NCBI GenBank assembly: GCA_964639275.1
Contig: CAZXCQ010000345.1
Location: 1-5,704 of the forward strand
DNA length: 5,704 nt
DNA from: CAZXCQ01 sp964639275
GTDB taxonomy: Bacteria > Desulfobacterota > DSM-4660 > Desulfatiglandales > Desulfatiglandaceae
Direction of reading: 5' to 3'
Shown here: positions 1 through 5,106 of the stretch, piece by piece
Position numbering within the stretch: position 1 is the stretch's first letter
Layout of the letters: every line of letters begins with the position of its first letter
Program-made: the position numbers and the translations under genes
The notes under the pieces: model-generated
The model's database searches: none
The model's input: the letters and a program-made list of their open reading frames with translations, nothing else
What the model was told of the DNA's origin: nothing

Positions 1-80
1 CCCACAACCCAGTATGCAGCACTTTAATGGCGTCTATTTTGCGAAGGTTAATAACTGCACCGAGGTTCTACTTTACAAAT

Positions 81-136
81 AAGCGGCTGATTTACAGCGT
101 TGAGGCTGGAGAGGTAGCCAGACTTATCAGCCGCTT
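81..136. repeat. 11-bp perfect inverted repeat
   Basis: AAGCGGCTGAT at 81-91 is matched exactly by its complement ATCAGCCGCTT at 126-136, with 34 bases between the arms. Just downstream, 138-149 reads AGGCT-TG-AGCCT, a second small palindrome. No T-run follows, so this is not a standard intrinsic terminator. It could be an RNA hairpin in a 5' leader, the remains of a small repeat element, or chance. Confidence 0.4.
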
Positions 137-174
137 GAGGCTTGAGCCTAACGGTTTGGTTCAACGTATTACTA

Positions 175-180
175 GGGAGG
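175..180 (+). promoter_or_regulatory. Shine-Dalgarno site pointing to ATG 186
   Basis: GGGAGG at 175-180 lies 5 bases before ATG 186 and 23 bases before ATG 204. Spacing clearly favours initiation at 186, although that frame stops after five codons (MKPNE, TAA 201-203). No ribosome site precedes ATG 204 at normal distance. Confidence 0.65.
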
Positions 181-185
181 CTTTT

Positions 186-203
186 ATGAAACCGAATGAA
201 TAA
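186..203 (+). other. five-codon open frame MKPNE-stop, probable original 5' end of the next gene
   Basis: ATG 186 has the only well-placed ribosome site in the area, but reading stops at TAA 201-203. The stop is followed at once by ATG 204 in the same frame. The simplest reading is that the TIGR04076 gene originally started at 186 and that codon 6 became TAA by point mutation, for example from GAA. Alternatively this is a tiny leader cistron with translation restarting at 204. The sequence alone cannot separate these. Confidence 0.5.
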
Positions 204-623
204 ATGTGGAAGATGGTCCAAGATCATCTAGGATACTCCGATGAGGAGATGAAGATTTTTAGGGCTGACCCAAGGAATGGGGATGTAATATCCAAAACGG
301 TACCCATGCTAAATAAGACAATCGTTGTTGAAGTCATAGAATCACACGGCTGTGACAGCGGGCATAAAGCAGGGGATAAATTTTGTTTTGACGGCCGGGG
401 GATCAGCCTCCTGACCAAGCTGGGGGCGAGGAGGATTTGTATATTCGCCTTGCATGCGGTCGGCCTGGCCATGCCGGCGATGGCCGAGCTTTTTTGCGCC
501 GGCATCGATCCCAATCAAATGAGATTTAGGAGGTTCGGCTGCCCGGATGTGGGAGTGCGGTGCGGCGGCTGGGGGCATATCGTGATGGAGGTAAGAATGG
601 AGGACCGCAAGAAAACTGCATAA
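204..623 (+). CDS. TIGR04076 family protein with N-terminal extension
   Basis: The 139-residue product has a polar N-terminal extension (about residues 1-37, MVQDHLGYSDEEMKIF) followed by a domain resembling the TIGR04076 family of small proteins. Visible family-like elements are VVEVIESHGC (41-50), the GHK-x-GDKF segment (53-60), ICIFALHAV (78-86), and GCPDVGV (112-118) before the closing strand IVMEVRMEDR. There are six cysteines (50, 61, 79, 98, 113, 120), consistent with the conserved Cys pattern of the family. Its biochemical role is not established. No signal peptide or membrane segment is seen, so it is probably cytoplasmic. ATG 204 lacks its own ribosome site; it directly abuts TAA 201-203 of a five-codon in-frame open frame begun at 186, so the gene may carry a nonsense mutation and depend on restart, or be silent. 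A hairpin downstream (687-703) could end the transcript. Confidence 0.7.
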   Translation: MWKMVQDHLGYSDEEMKIFRADPRNGDVISKTVPMLNKTIVVEVIESHGCDSGHKAGDKFCFDGRGISLLTKLGARRICIFALHAVGLAMPAMAELFCAGIDPNQMRFRRFGCPDVGVRCGGWGHIVMEVRMEDRKKTA

Positions 624-761
624 ACGGAAAGGGGGACGTCGGGTCCAAAACGACCTAAGAAGACGTTCCACCGGATTTGCTATCACTGCGGTTCACAACC
701 GCACTTTCCTGGCGAAGTTACTTGTAAGTATGGCCGCCTTTGTCCACCCACAGCCCCCTGA
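624..761 (+). other. in-frame open extension with four cysteines, not supported as a gene
   Basis: After TAA 621-623 the same frame stays open for 45 codons to TGA 759-761. It contains ICYHCG and, after eleven residues, CKYGRLC: a CxxC and a CxxxxxC that look loosely zinc-binding. There is no ATG, GTG or TTG start and no ribosome site, and a hairpin lies inside it. It could be a decayed small zinc-ribbon gene or a chance frame. I would not annotate it as a gene. Confidence 0.15.
687..703 (+). terminator. hairpin after the TIGR04076 gene, weak terminator candidate
   Basis: TGCGGTT and AACCGCA form a perfect 7-bp stem around a CAC loop. The following bases are CTTTCCT, so the T-run is poor. 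Its position, 64 bases after the TIGR04076 stop and before the next gene, suits a terminator or a transcript-end stabiliser. Confidence 0.4.
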
Positions 762-784
762 GTTTTATTGTTAGTGCCCCATCT

Positions 785-794
785 AGAGAGGAGG
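785..794 (+). promoter_or_regulatory. strong ribosome binding site that sets the TTG start at 801
   Basis: AGAGAGGAGG ends 6 bases before TTG 801. An earlier in-frame TTG at 768 would place this purine-rich stretch inside the coding region and would put a charged 11-residue extension before the signal peptide, so 801 is preferred. Confidence 0.8.
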
Positions 795-800
795 ACCATC

Positions 801-1853
801 TTGTCGAAGAAATTTGGATTTTATGGTGTTTTGGTTCTGGCAGGACTCGCGCTGCTTTCACTTGCCAGCCCGGTTTCGGCAAAAGGGGAGGGAAGCAGTG
901 CCCCAAGAGTGGCTTTCCTTTATATCGGGCCAATAGGGGACTTTGGCTGGACATACGAGGGCCACCTGGGCGCTAAAAGTCTGGCCAAGGAGTTGCCTTT
1001 CGTTGAAGTCTCAGAAAAGGAGAATGCGTGCGGCCTTGATACACCAAAGATATTAAGGGAGTATGCTGAGGCGGGATACAAAGTAATATTCTGCCACAGC
1101 TATAACTTCGGGAAATACATAGGTAAGGTGGCCGCAAATTATCCCAATGTCATATTCATGTGGGGGGCTGGTGTTGAAAAGAAGGCCCCCAATGCAGGAA
1201 CATATTTTGGGAGAATGTATGAGGCCAGATTCCTGGCGGGAATAGTTGCAGGCGGCATGACACAAAGCAACAAAATTGGGTATGCTGCAGCACTTCCCAC
1301 ATCTGAAGTGATGAGAAACATTGATGCCTTTGCCCGCGGTGTTTCTTTGGTAAATCGAGGGGCCAAGGTTTATGTGGAATGGATAGGTGAATGGTACAAC
1401 CCGCCCAAAGAGAGGGGTGTATCGTTCTCTCTTATGGACAAGGGATGCGACATCATCACCCACCATTCAGACTCCTATGCCCCTGCCAAGGCAGCAGAGG
1501 AAAGGGGTGCTTACTACATTAGTTTTGGCTCAGATATGAAGAGATTTGCCCCACATGTCTTTCTAACCGGTAGCGTCTGGAACTGGGCTCCCGTAATGGT
1601 AGACATAGTAAAGGCAGTTCTCGGTGGGAGGTGGAGCCAGCAGCCAGCCCAAGACTGGTGGTACGGCCTGAGTAAGGATGTGGTAAGACTTGCACCATTT
1701 GGTGACCCGGTTCCTCATGCTTTAAGGAAGCTAGTGGAAACAAAAAGACAGGCTGTCATTGACGGCAAATTCGAGGTCTTTCCTGGCATGAACGATAAGC
1801 AGCTAAGAGAAATTCACTATTTCGAGTCCAACGTGGTCGGAAGATTGCCCTAA
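801..1853 (+). CDS. BMP family (PnrA-like) ABC transporter substrate-binding protein
   Basis: The 350-residue product is a periplasmic solute-binding protein of the BMP/PnrA/Med family (PF02608), whose studied members bind nucleosides or purines for ABC import. A clear Sec signal peptide covers residues 1-27 (positive MSKK, hydrophobic core, PVSA then K28). There is no lipobox cysteine, so it should be soluble in the periplasm. Family signatures follow in order: GPIGDFGWTYEGH (43-55), YFGRMYEARFLAGIVAG (135-151), GYAAALPTSEVMRNIDAF (160-177), WYNPPKE (198-204), DIITHHSDS (217-225), SFGSDMKRFAP (241-251) and TGSVWNWAP (256-264). Length and ending are normal for the family. The start is TTG 801 behind a strong ribosome site. 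No permease or ATPase gene is adjacent, so its membrane partners lie elsewhere. The ligand cannot be read from the sequence; nucleoside or purine is the family default. Confidence 0.92.
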   Translation: MSKKFGFYGVLVLAGLALLSLASPVSAKGEGSSAPRVAFLYIGPIGDFGWTYEGHLGAKSLAKELPFVEVSEKENACGLDTPKILREYAEAGYKVIFCHSYNFGKYIGKVAANYPNVIFMWGAGVEKKAPNAGTYFGRMYEARFLAGIVAGGMTQSNKIGYAAALPTSEVMRNIDAFARGVSLVNRGAKVYVEWIGEWYNPPKERGVSFSLMDKGCDIITHHSDSYAPAKAAEERGAYYISFGSDMKRFAPHVFLTGSVWNWAPVMVDIVKAVLGGRWSQQPAQDWWYGLSKDVVRLAPFGDPVPHALRKLVETKRQAVIDGKFEVFPGMNDKQLREIHYFESNVVGRLP

Positions 1854-2219
1854 ATCCGGGGAAATGGAGGGACATCCTTCAAAATTTCAATTGATGCAAT
1901 GGGGTTGAGAAAAGTTTGCGTAATAGAGGCCTTATATAAGCAAGTTGCGGGATGTTCTTAAATTTGACGGATTATTTTCGCTTTTTTTGGGATCTATGAT
2001 GCGGGACATATAGAAATTCCCACATGCAAGGCGAAACAGTGCCAGGTGGTGTGAGGGAATGGGGCAGTCGTTGACATGTGACAGTGCTCATTTTGGGCAA
2101 TGCTTTTGGTATAGACACTTACAACGGCAAGACCGATCACATCCAGGAGATCTCTCGTCAATCCTGCTGCAAGCTGAACTGCAAGCAACGGGGAACGCGC
2201 TCTCAAGGAGTTAATCATT
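1854..2219. other. 366-base intergenic region before the lactonase gene
   Basis: No gene is supported. It contains a perfect 10-bp palindrome CTTATATAAG (1931-1940), a T-rich stretch around 1974-1988 without a preceding stem, and TTGACA at 2071-2076 that matches a -35 box but has no acceptable -10 box at 16-18 bases. Overlapping it is TGTGA-N6-TCATT (2077-2092), a partial match to a CRP/FNR-type site. Short open stretches near 2100-2210, such as HPGDLSSILLQAELQATGN, faintly recall the C-terminal end of crotonase-fold proteins, but not enough to call a pseudogene. AAGGAG at 2205-2210 is the ribosome site for the next gene. Confidence 0.4.
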
Positions 2220-3095
2220 ATGAAGATAGACCCAAATGAGATCAGTATAATAGGCTCAGGAATTATGAGACCGGAAGGTGTCATGGTCCAAAATGACGGG
2301 ATCGTGCTGGCCGCTGATGCCAGAGGTCAGATAGCAAGGATCAGCCCCGATGGCAAAACCTCCTTTTACGGCGATGTTGGAGGTATCCCCAATGGTATCT
2401 GCCTGGATGGTGAAGGAAATTGTATCATTGCCAACATCGGCAATGGTGAGTGTCAATCCTTGGGGAGAGATGGGTCTCACACGGTCTTATTGACGGAGGT
2501 AAAGGGGAAAAGGATACCCACGCCCAACTTTCCCTTTGTAGACAGCAAGGGCCGTCTGTGGGTCTCCAATTCCAGTTATCGGGAGGACATCGAGGACGCG
2601 ATCCAGAATCCAGCCCCGGATGGATGTATGGTGCTCATAGAAGATGGACAGCCCCGCATCGTGGCCGAAGGCATCTATTTCGCAAACGGCGTGGCGCTAA
2701 ACGCCGGCGAAAGCCATCTATACGTGGCGGCGACCACGCAAAGGGTTGTAGTGCGATACAAGATTGAAACCGATGGATCTCTTACTTCGCCGGAAGTTTA
2801 CGGGCCCTCTCCACTGGCAGAACTGGGGTATCCGGACGGAATTGCCTTTGATGAAGCCGGCAACCTGTGGGTCACCTTCCCCGCATGGAATGCCATTGGT
2901 TTTATAACACCGGAAGGGGAGTTGGTGATGGTTCTGGAAGACCCGCGAGGCATCATTCTTAAAAGGCCCAGCAACATTTGCTTTGGATGGAAAAACCTCG
3001 AAACCGCCTTTATCGGCAGTCTGGACGGGACAGGCATTCCCAATTTCCGCGCCCCATATCCTGGGATGAAACTGATTCATCAACAGCCGGATTAG
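2220..3095 (+). CDS. SMP-30/gluconolactonase family hydrolase
   Basis: The 291-residue product is a six-bladed beta-propeller lactonase of the SMP-30/gluconolaconase/LRE-like family (PF08450). Members use one divalent metal to hydrolyse sugar lactones or related esters. The four metal ligands known from human SMP30 (E18, N103, N154, D204) have clear counterparts at nearly the same positions: E19 in MRPEGV, N103 in TPNF, N156 in FANGVALN and D206 in YPDGIAFD. Repeated blade motifs are visible (IPNGICLDGEGN, FPFVDSKGRLWVSN, YPDGIAFDEAGNLWVTF). No signal peptide is present, so it is probably cytoplasmic. ATG 2220 has AAGGAG 9 bases upstream. Length is typical for the family. It sits between the BMP protein and the Nudix gene with gaps on both sides, so operon membership is unclear. 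The substrate is unknown; an aldonolactone is the usual guess. Confidence 0.9.
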   Translation: MKIDPNEISIIGSGIMRPEGVMVQNDGIVLAADARGQIARISPDGKTSFYGDVGGIPNGICLDGEGNCIIANIGNGECQSLGRDGSHTVLLTEVKGKRIPTPNFPFVDSKGRLWVSNSSYREDIEDAIQNPAPDGCMVLIEDGQPRIVAEGIYFANGVALNAGESHLYVAATTQRVVVRYKIETDGSLTSPEVYGPSPLAELGYPDGIAFDEAGNLWVTFPAWNAIGFITPEGELVMVLEDPRGIILKRPSNICFGWKNLETAFIGSLDGTGIPNFRAPYPGMKLIHQQPD

Positions 3096-3174
3096 ACAGG
3101 AGTCAAAAAAGCACAACTTGAACGACGGAAATGGTTTTCGAGTGTGAAATGGTCGTCTTCATCATGCAGTTGAA

Positions 3175-3786
3175 ATGGGTTGCAAACAAGATCTTGCCAA
3201 AACCATCAAGGGTATTCTAAGCAACCGGCCGCCCCATCATATACAGAATGGCCATTTGCATCACACCCCAGCAGCCGTACTGGTTCGCATTTTCAAGATG
3301 AACAACCAATACCATCTTCTCTTCACAAAGCGGGCGTCGAGAGTAAAGTACCATCAAGGCCACATTTCTTTCCCCGGCGGGGTGGTGGACGAAACAGATC
3401 ACAGCCCCGAAGAAGCGGCACTGCGGGAAGCGGATGAAGAGATCGGACTCTCAAAAGATGACGTTGAGATACTGGGCCCCATAGACGATTCCTTGACCTT
3501 TGTTCCTCCGTTTATCGTCCATCCGTTTGTGGGTCTTATTCCCCACCCCTACCCATTCAACATCAACCACAAAGAGGTAGAAAAAACCATAGGCGTGCCG
3601 CTGAAGTTCTTTGCCTCACAGGTCTCGAAGGATGACCCGACTCTCCAAGAATTTGAACGAGGCATGGGTTATCCGCAATACCGGTACCACGGTGAGTTGA
3701 TTTGGGGAACCACCGCAAGTATCGTGGCCAACTTTATCCGCATCCTTATGTGGAACTCTGGACTGGAGTACGCACCTCTTGCTTGA
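3175..3786 (+). CDS. Nudix hydrolase, CoA pyrophosphatase type (NudL/NUDT7-like)
   Basis: The 203-residue product is a Nudix hydrolase of the CoA-diphosphatase subgroup, which splits CoA or acyl-CoA into 3',5'-ADP and phosphopantetheine forms. The subgroup's UPF0035 motif is clear at 48-69, with LLFTKRASRVKYHQG running into HISFPGG. It leads into the Nudix box GGVVDETDHSPEEAALRE and ADEEIGL (68-92), with R84, E85, E88 and E89 as the expected metal-binding and catalytic core. Later subgroup features are EVEKTIGVPL (134-143) and ELIWGTTASIVANFI (174-188). Length matches the family. ATG 3175 is the only start after the in-frame TGA at 3145, but no good Shine-Dalgarno sequence precedes it, so translation may be weak. 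It lies 79 bases after the lactonase and could share its transcript. Its stop codon overlaps the -35 box of a downstream promoter candidate. Confidence 0.92.
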   Translation: MGCKQDLAKTIKGILSNRPPHHIQNGHLHHTPAAVLVRIFKMNNQYHLLFTKRASRVKYHQGHISFPGGVVDETDHSPEEAALREADEEIGLSKDDVEILGPIDDSLTFVPPFIVHPFVGLIPHPYPFNINHKEVEKTIGVPLKFFASQVSKDDPTLQEFERGMGYPQYRYHGELIWGTTASIVANFIRILMWNSGLEYAPLA

Positions 3787-3812
3787 CAAATTCGCCGTCC
3801 AGTGGCTAAATT
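3783..3812 (+). promoter_or_regulatory. candidate promoter of the AAA_14 remnant
   Basis: TTGACA at 3783-3788 is a perfect -35 box and overlaps the stop codon of the Nudix gene. TAAATT at 3807-3812 is a partial -10 box (4 of 6) after 18 bases. The ATG at 3819 is only 6 bases beyond it and has no ribosome site, so the transcript would be leaderless. Confidence 0.45.
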
Positions 3813-3819
3813 TTGGCCA
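3803..3819. repeat. near-perfect palindrome over the -10 box and start codon
   Basis: TGGCTAAATTTTGGCCA pairs along its whole length around a central T, with one T-G wobble. It covers the -10 candidate and the first base of ATG 3819, where a dimeric repressor would block initiation. A self-controlled operator is plausible for this accessory gene but not shown. Confidence 0.45.
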
Positions 3820-4196
3820 TGATACGGCGATATTTACAGAATCAGATCCTGGATTCTCTCAAGCACTTCCCAGTGGTTCTTCCGACCGGCGCCCGTCAGG
3901 TCGGTAAGTCCACGCTCGCCCAAGAACCGATTCGGTCCTCCTGAGCGGCGCGCTACGTGACCCTGGATGACAGGGCAGCCCTGGACGCAGCACTCCGGGA
4001 CCCGGACGGCTTTGCCAGTGGAACACCCACTCCTGCAGTGATCGATGAGGTCCAGAAGGCCCCTGACCTGATGCGCGCTATTAAGAGGGTCGTGGACCGG
4101 GACAAAAAGGCCGACCAATATCTTCTTACAGGGTCTGCCAATATCATGACTCTGGCCAGCGTGTCTGAGAGTCTTGCGGGCCGCGTCGCCCTCCAC
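3819..4196 (+). pseudogene. AAA_14 / DUF4143-type ATPase, N-terminal remnant with in-frame TGA
   Basis: Reading from ATG 3819 gives MIRRYLQNQILDSLKHF, then the Walker A motif TGARQVGKST (residues 23-32), and stops at TGA 3942-3944 (codon 42). The same frame continues with ARYVTLDDRAALDAALRD, a Walker B-like VIDEVQK (74-80), the sensor-like LLTGSAN (102-108) and SLAGRVALH (118-126). This order is characteristic of AAA_14 ATPases, which normally continue through a DUF4143 domain to about 400 residues. Homologues usually have Trp near codon 42, so TGG to TGA is the likely change. Pro at 22 and 37 (usual expectation Leu, CTG to CCG) looks like further decay. Similarity ends at about 4196 and all of DUF4143 is missing. 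Such genes are common, often mobile and poorly characterised. A GTG at 3957 could start the distal part, but without Walker A this would not be a working ATPase. Confidence 0.88.
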
Positions 4197-4377
4197 CAGC
4201 AACAAGATCATTGTGATTCCTTTTTCTGTCTTCTTCGGGGTCGAGCAAGGGAAGTAATAGGGTAATTTCTCCCCTTTCTCGTCCGATTTATCTTGAGCTA
4301 GCGCATACAGCTAACAGACTGATATTGGAGAAATATTCATGGCCCTGAAACCATCAATCCTGGCCCTAAAATAGTCC

Positions 4378-4406
4378 TTGAGCATTTCAATCAAGATGGC
4401 TATACT
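4378..4406 (+). promoter_or_regulatory. sigma-70-type promoter of the mazEF remnant
   Basis: TTGAGC (4378-4383, 4 of 6) and TATACT (4401-4406, 5 of 6) are separated by exactly 17 bases. The predicted transcript would begin around 4413, shortly before the ribosome site GGAGG (4421-4425) and the mazE ATG 4433. It is the best-formed promoter in the window. Confidence 0.6.
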
Positions 4407-4408
4407 TT

Positions 4409-4420
4409 GGATATACATCC
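4409..4420. promoter_or_regulatory. possible antitoxin operator
   Basis: GGATATACATCC is a near-palindrome (5 of 6 pairs) just after the -10 box. MazE/AbrB antitoxins usually repress their own promoter from AT-rich palindromes in this position, so this may be the old autoregulatory site. The antitoxin itself is now truncated. Confidence 0.3.
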
Positions 4421-4432
4421 GGAGGTGGCCAT

Positions 4433-4492
4433 ATGCTCGCAAAGATTCAAAAATGGGGAAATAGCCAGGGGCTTCGTCTTGCTGCGAGCTGA
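4433..4492 (+). pseudogene. mazE-type (AbrB/SpoVT fold) antitoxin, 5' fragment
   Basis: ATG 4433 is preceded by GGAGG at 7 bases. It encodes MLAKIQKWGNSQGLRLAAS and then TGA 4490-4492. The first 16 residues are the hallmark opening of MazE-family antitoxins with the AbrB/SpoVT swapped-hairpin fold (basic start, KWGNSQGLRL). A complete antitoxin is about 75-85 residues, so roughly three quarters is missing: the rest of the DNA-binding domain and the whole toxin-binding tail. From about 4484 the sequence switches directly to the end of a mazF-type toxin in another frame, so one internal deletion probably removed both missing parts. The product cannot neutralise a toxin. The gene family call is firm, although only a short piece remains. 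Confidence 0.82.
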
Positions 4493-4620
4493 CGGGCTTC
4501 ATTATGGTCGAGCAAGTTAAACCGGTCGACTTCCGTTTTCGCCACGCTAAACGTATTGAACACGGTAATGATGAGTTGCTCTCAGAAGTGCTTTCCATTT
4601 TAGATGCCTGCATCTACTAA
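4486..4620 (+). pseudogene. mazF/pemK-type toxin, 3' fragment
   Basis: The frame ELTGFIMVEQVKPVDFR, running on through RHAKRIE and ELLSEVLSILDACIY to TAA 4618-4620, looks like the C-terminal part of a MazF/PemK endoribonuclease: the late strand with L-T-G and the VEQVK-x-x-D-x-R segment, then the final helix. Intact MazF proteins are about 110 residues; only the last 44-45 remain, and the N-terminal RNA-binding and catalytic residues are gone. It joins the mazE fragment at 4484-4490 with a frame change. ATG 4504 could start a 38-residue peptide, but no ribosome site precedes it. The toxin is inactive by inspection. The location directly after mazE, in the usual antitoxin-toxin order, supports the identification. 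Confidence 0.75.
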
Positions 4621-5106
4621 TCGACGAAACGTTCGACCCGCAGGAGTATGTTTGGGGACATCTATCCGGCGTACTACACGAGTTATCCGCAGTACTATTC
4701 TGTCGAAACGGCGGGCGGCAGTCGCCGACCACGGATTAGGGGAGGTACATAAGATAGTAAGTTGCGCATTTTAAGCAGTGTGGAAGCCCCAGTGCAATGA
4801 CCAAAGGGAGTCTCTGCGATGAATTCCACCTGGTGCAAAAGGGTTCGCGTCGCCAAAATATACGTGGGGACCTTTGTGTCTTAAACCTATAAGGCCTTGA
4901 CTGAGCAAGTACACAAAAGGCTTGACAAAGAGACGGCCAGTTCATTAACGTGACACCGCTCTTTGATATATTTCAAAGACTTAGTTGAATCAGATCGTGC
5001 TAATATGGGAGAGGAGGTGAGAAGGCATAGATCCGGCAGGACTTTGTAGTTATCTTTTGTGTTTCATAAGGAGTGGGCCGCCTAACATAAAAAGGAGGTA
5101 AAGATC
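4621..5106. other. 486-base intergenic region before the LivK-type gene
   Basis: No gene is supported. ATG 4648 opens a 34-codon tyrosine-rich frame (starting MFGDIYPAYYTSYPQYY) to TAA 4750-4752, but GGAG lies only one base before the ATG. ATG 4819 opens 21 codons. Several ribosome-site-like stretches occur without starts: GGGGAGG at 4739-4745 and AGGAGGTGA near 5012-5020, which suggests lost small genes. GCTTGACAAA at 4920-4929 repeats the ten bases at 3781-3790 that form the AAA_14 promoter, again followed by CCAGT. A promoter/operator candidate is at 4945-4979. The final AAAGGAGGT at 5091-5099 serves the next gene. Confidence 0.4.
4945..4979 (+). promoter_or_regulatory. candidate promoter with overlapping inverted repeat
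   Basis: TTAACG (4945-4950, 4 of 6) and TATATT (4967-4972, 5 of 6) are 16 bases apart. The -10 box is exactly the centre of a 7-bp inverted repeat, TCTTTGA (4960-4966) and TCAAAGA (4973-4979), a natural place for a dimeric regulator. It would drive the LivK-type gene with a leader of about 130 bases. Confidence 0.4.

Larger units (their letters stand above)
1..185. other. left-edge region with no assignable gene
   Basis: No gene can be named here. Two + strand frames are open from the left edge. One ends at TAA 80-82 with the tail FAKVNNCTEVLLYK. The other runs from base 3 to TAA 201-203, in frame with the TIGR04076 gene, and includes the stretch TNKRLIYSVEAGEVARLISR. Either could be the 3' end of a gene starting left of the window, but an open run of this length can also occur by chance and neither tail matches a family I recognise. 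The segment also carries an inverted repeat at 81-136. Confidence 0.3.
4197..4432. other. gap between the ATPase remnant and the mazEF remnant
   Basis: No intact gene is supported. After the ATPase similarity stops, the original frame reads on with unrelated residues to TAA 4263-4265, and the +1 frame reads IIVIPFSVFFGVEQGK to a double stop at 4255-4260. Neither is recognisable. An 11-codon open frame with a weak GGAG site (ATG 4339, MALKPSILALK, TAG 4372-4374) lies just before the mazE promoter; I see no reason to call it a gene. Confidence 0.4.

Noticed and set aside
768..800. Upstream TTG 768 as start of the BMP gene
   Set aside because: It would place the strong ribosome site inside the gene and add charged residues before an otherwise perfect signal peptide; TTG 801 is better.
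2071..2076. TTGACA as a sigma-70 -35 box for the lactonase gene
   Set aside because: No acceptable -10 box lies 16-18 bases downstream; the nearest TATA-like sequence (2110-2115) is 33 bases away.
2100..2215. Possible crotonase-type gene remnant upstream of the lactonase
   Set aside because: Only a vague resemblance over about 20 residues with no upstream frame; too weak to annotate.
3942..3944. TGA as a selenocysteine or recoded Trp codon
   Set aside because: The position is not catalytic in AAA_14 proteins, no stem-loop is evident right after it, and TGA ends the neighbouring Nudix gene normally; decay is simpler because the gene is also truncated.
4239..4516. 11-base direct repeat GGTCGAGCAAG at 4239-4249 and 4506-4516
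   Set aside because: A few 11-base matches are expected by chance in a window this long. The second copy is inside the mazF remnant coding frame and the first has no matching context.
4648..4752. Tyrosine-rich 34-codon open frame
   Set aside because: The purine stretch is only one base from the ATG, no family is recognised, and it lies in a decayed region.
4736..4945. Minus-strand 69-codon open frame
   Set aside because: No ribosome site, unusual composition and no recognisable family; most likely chance.
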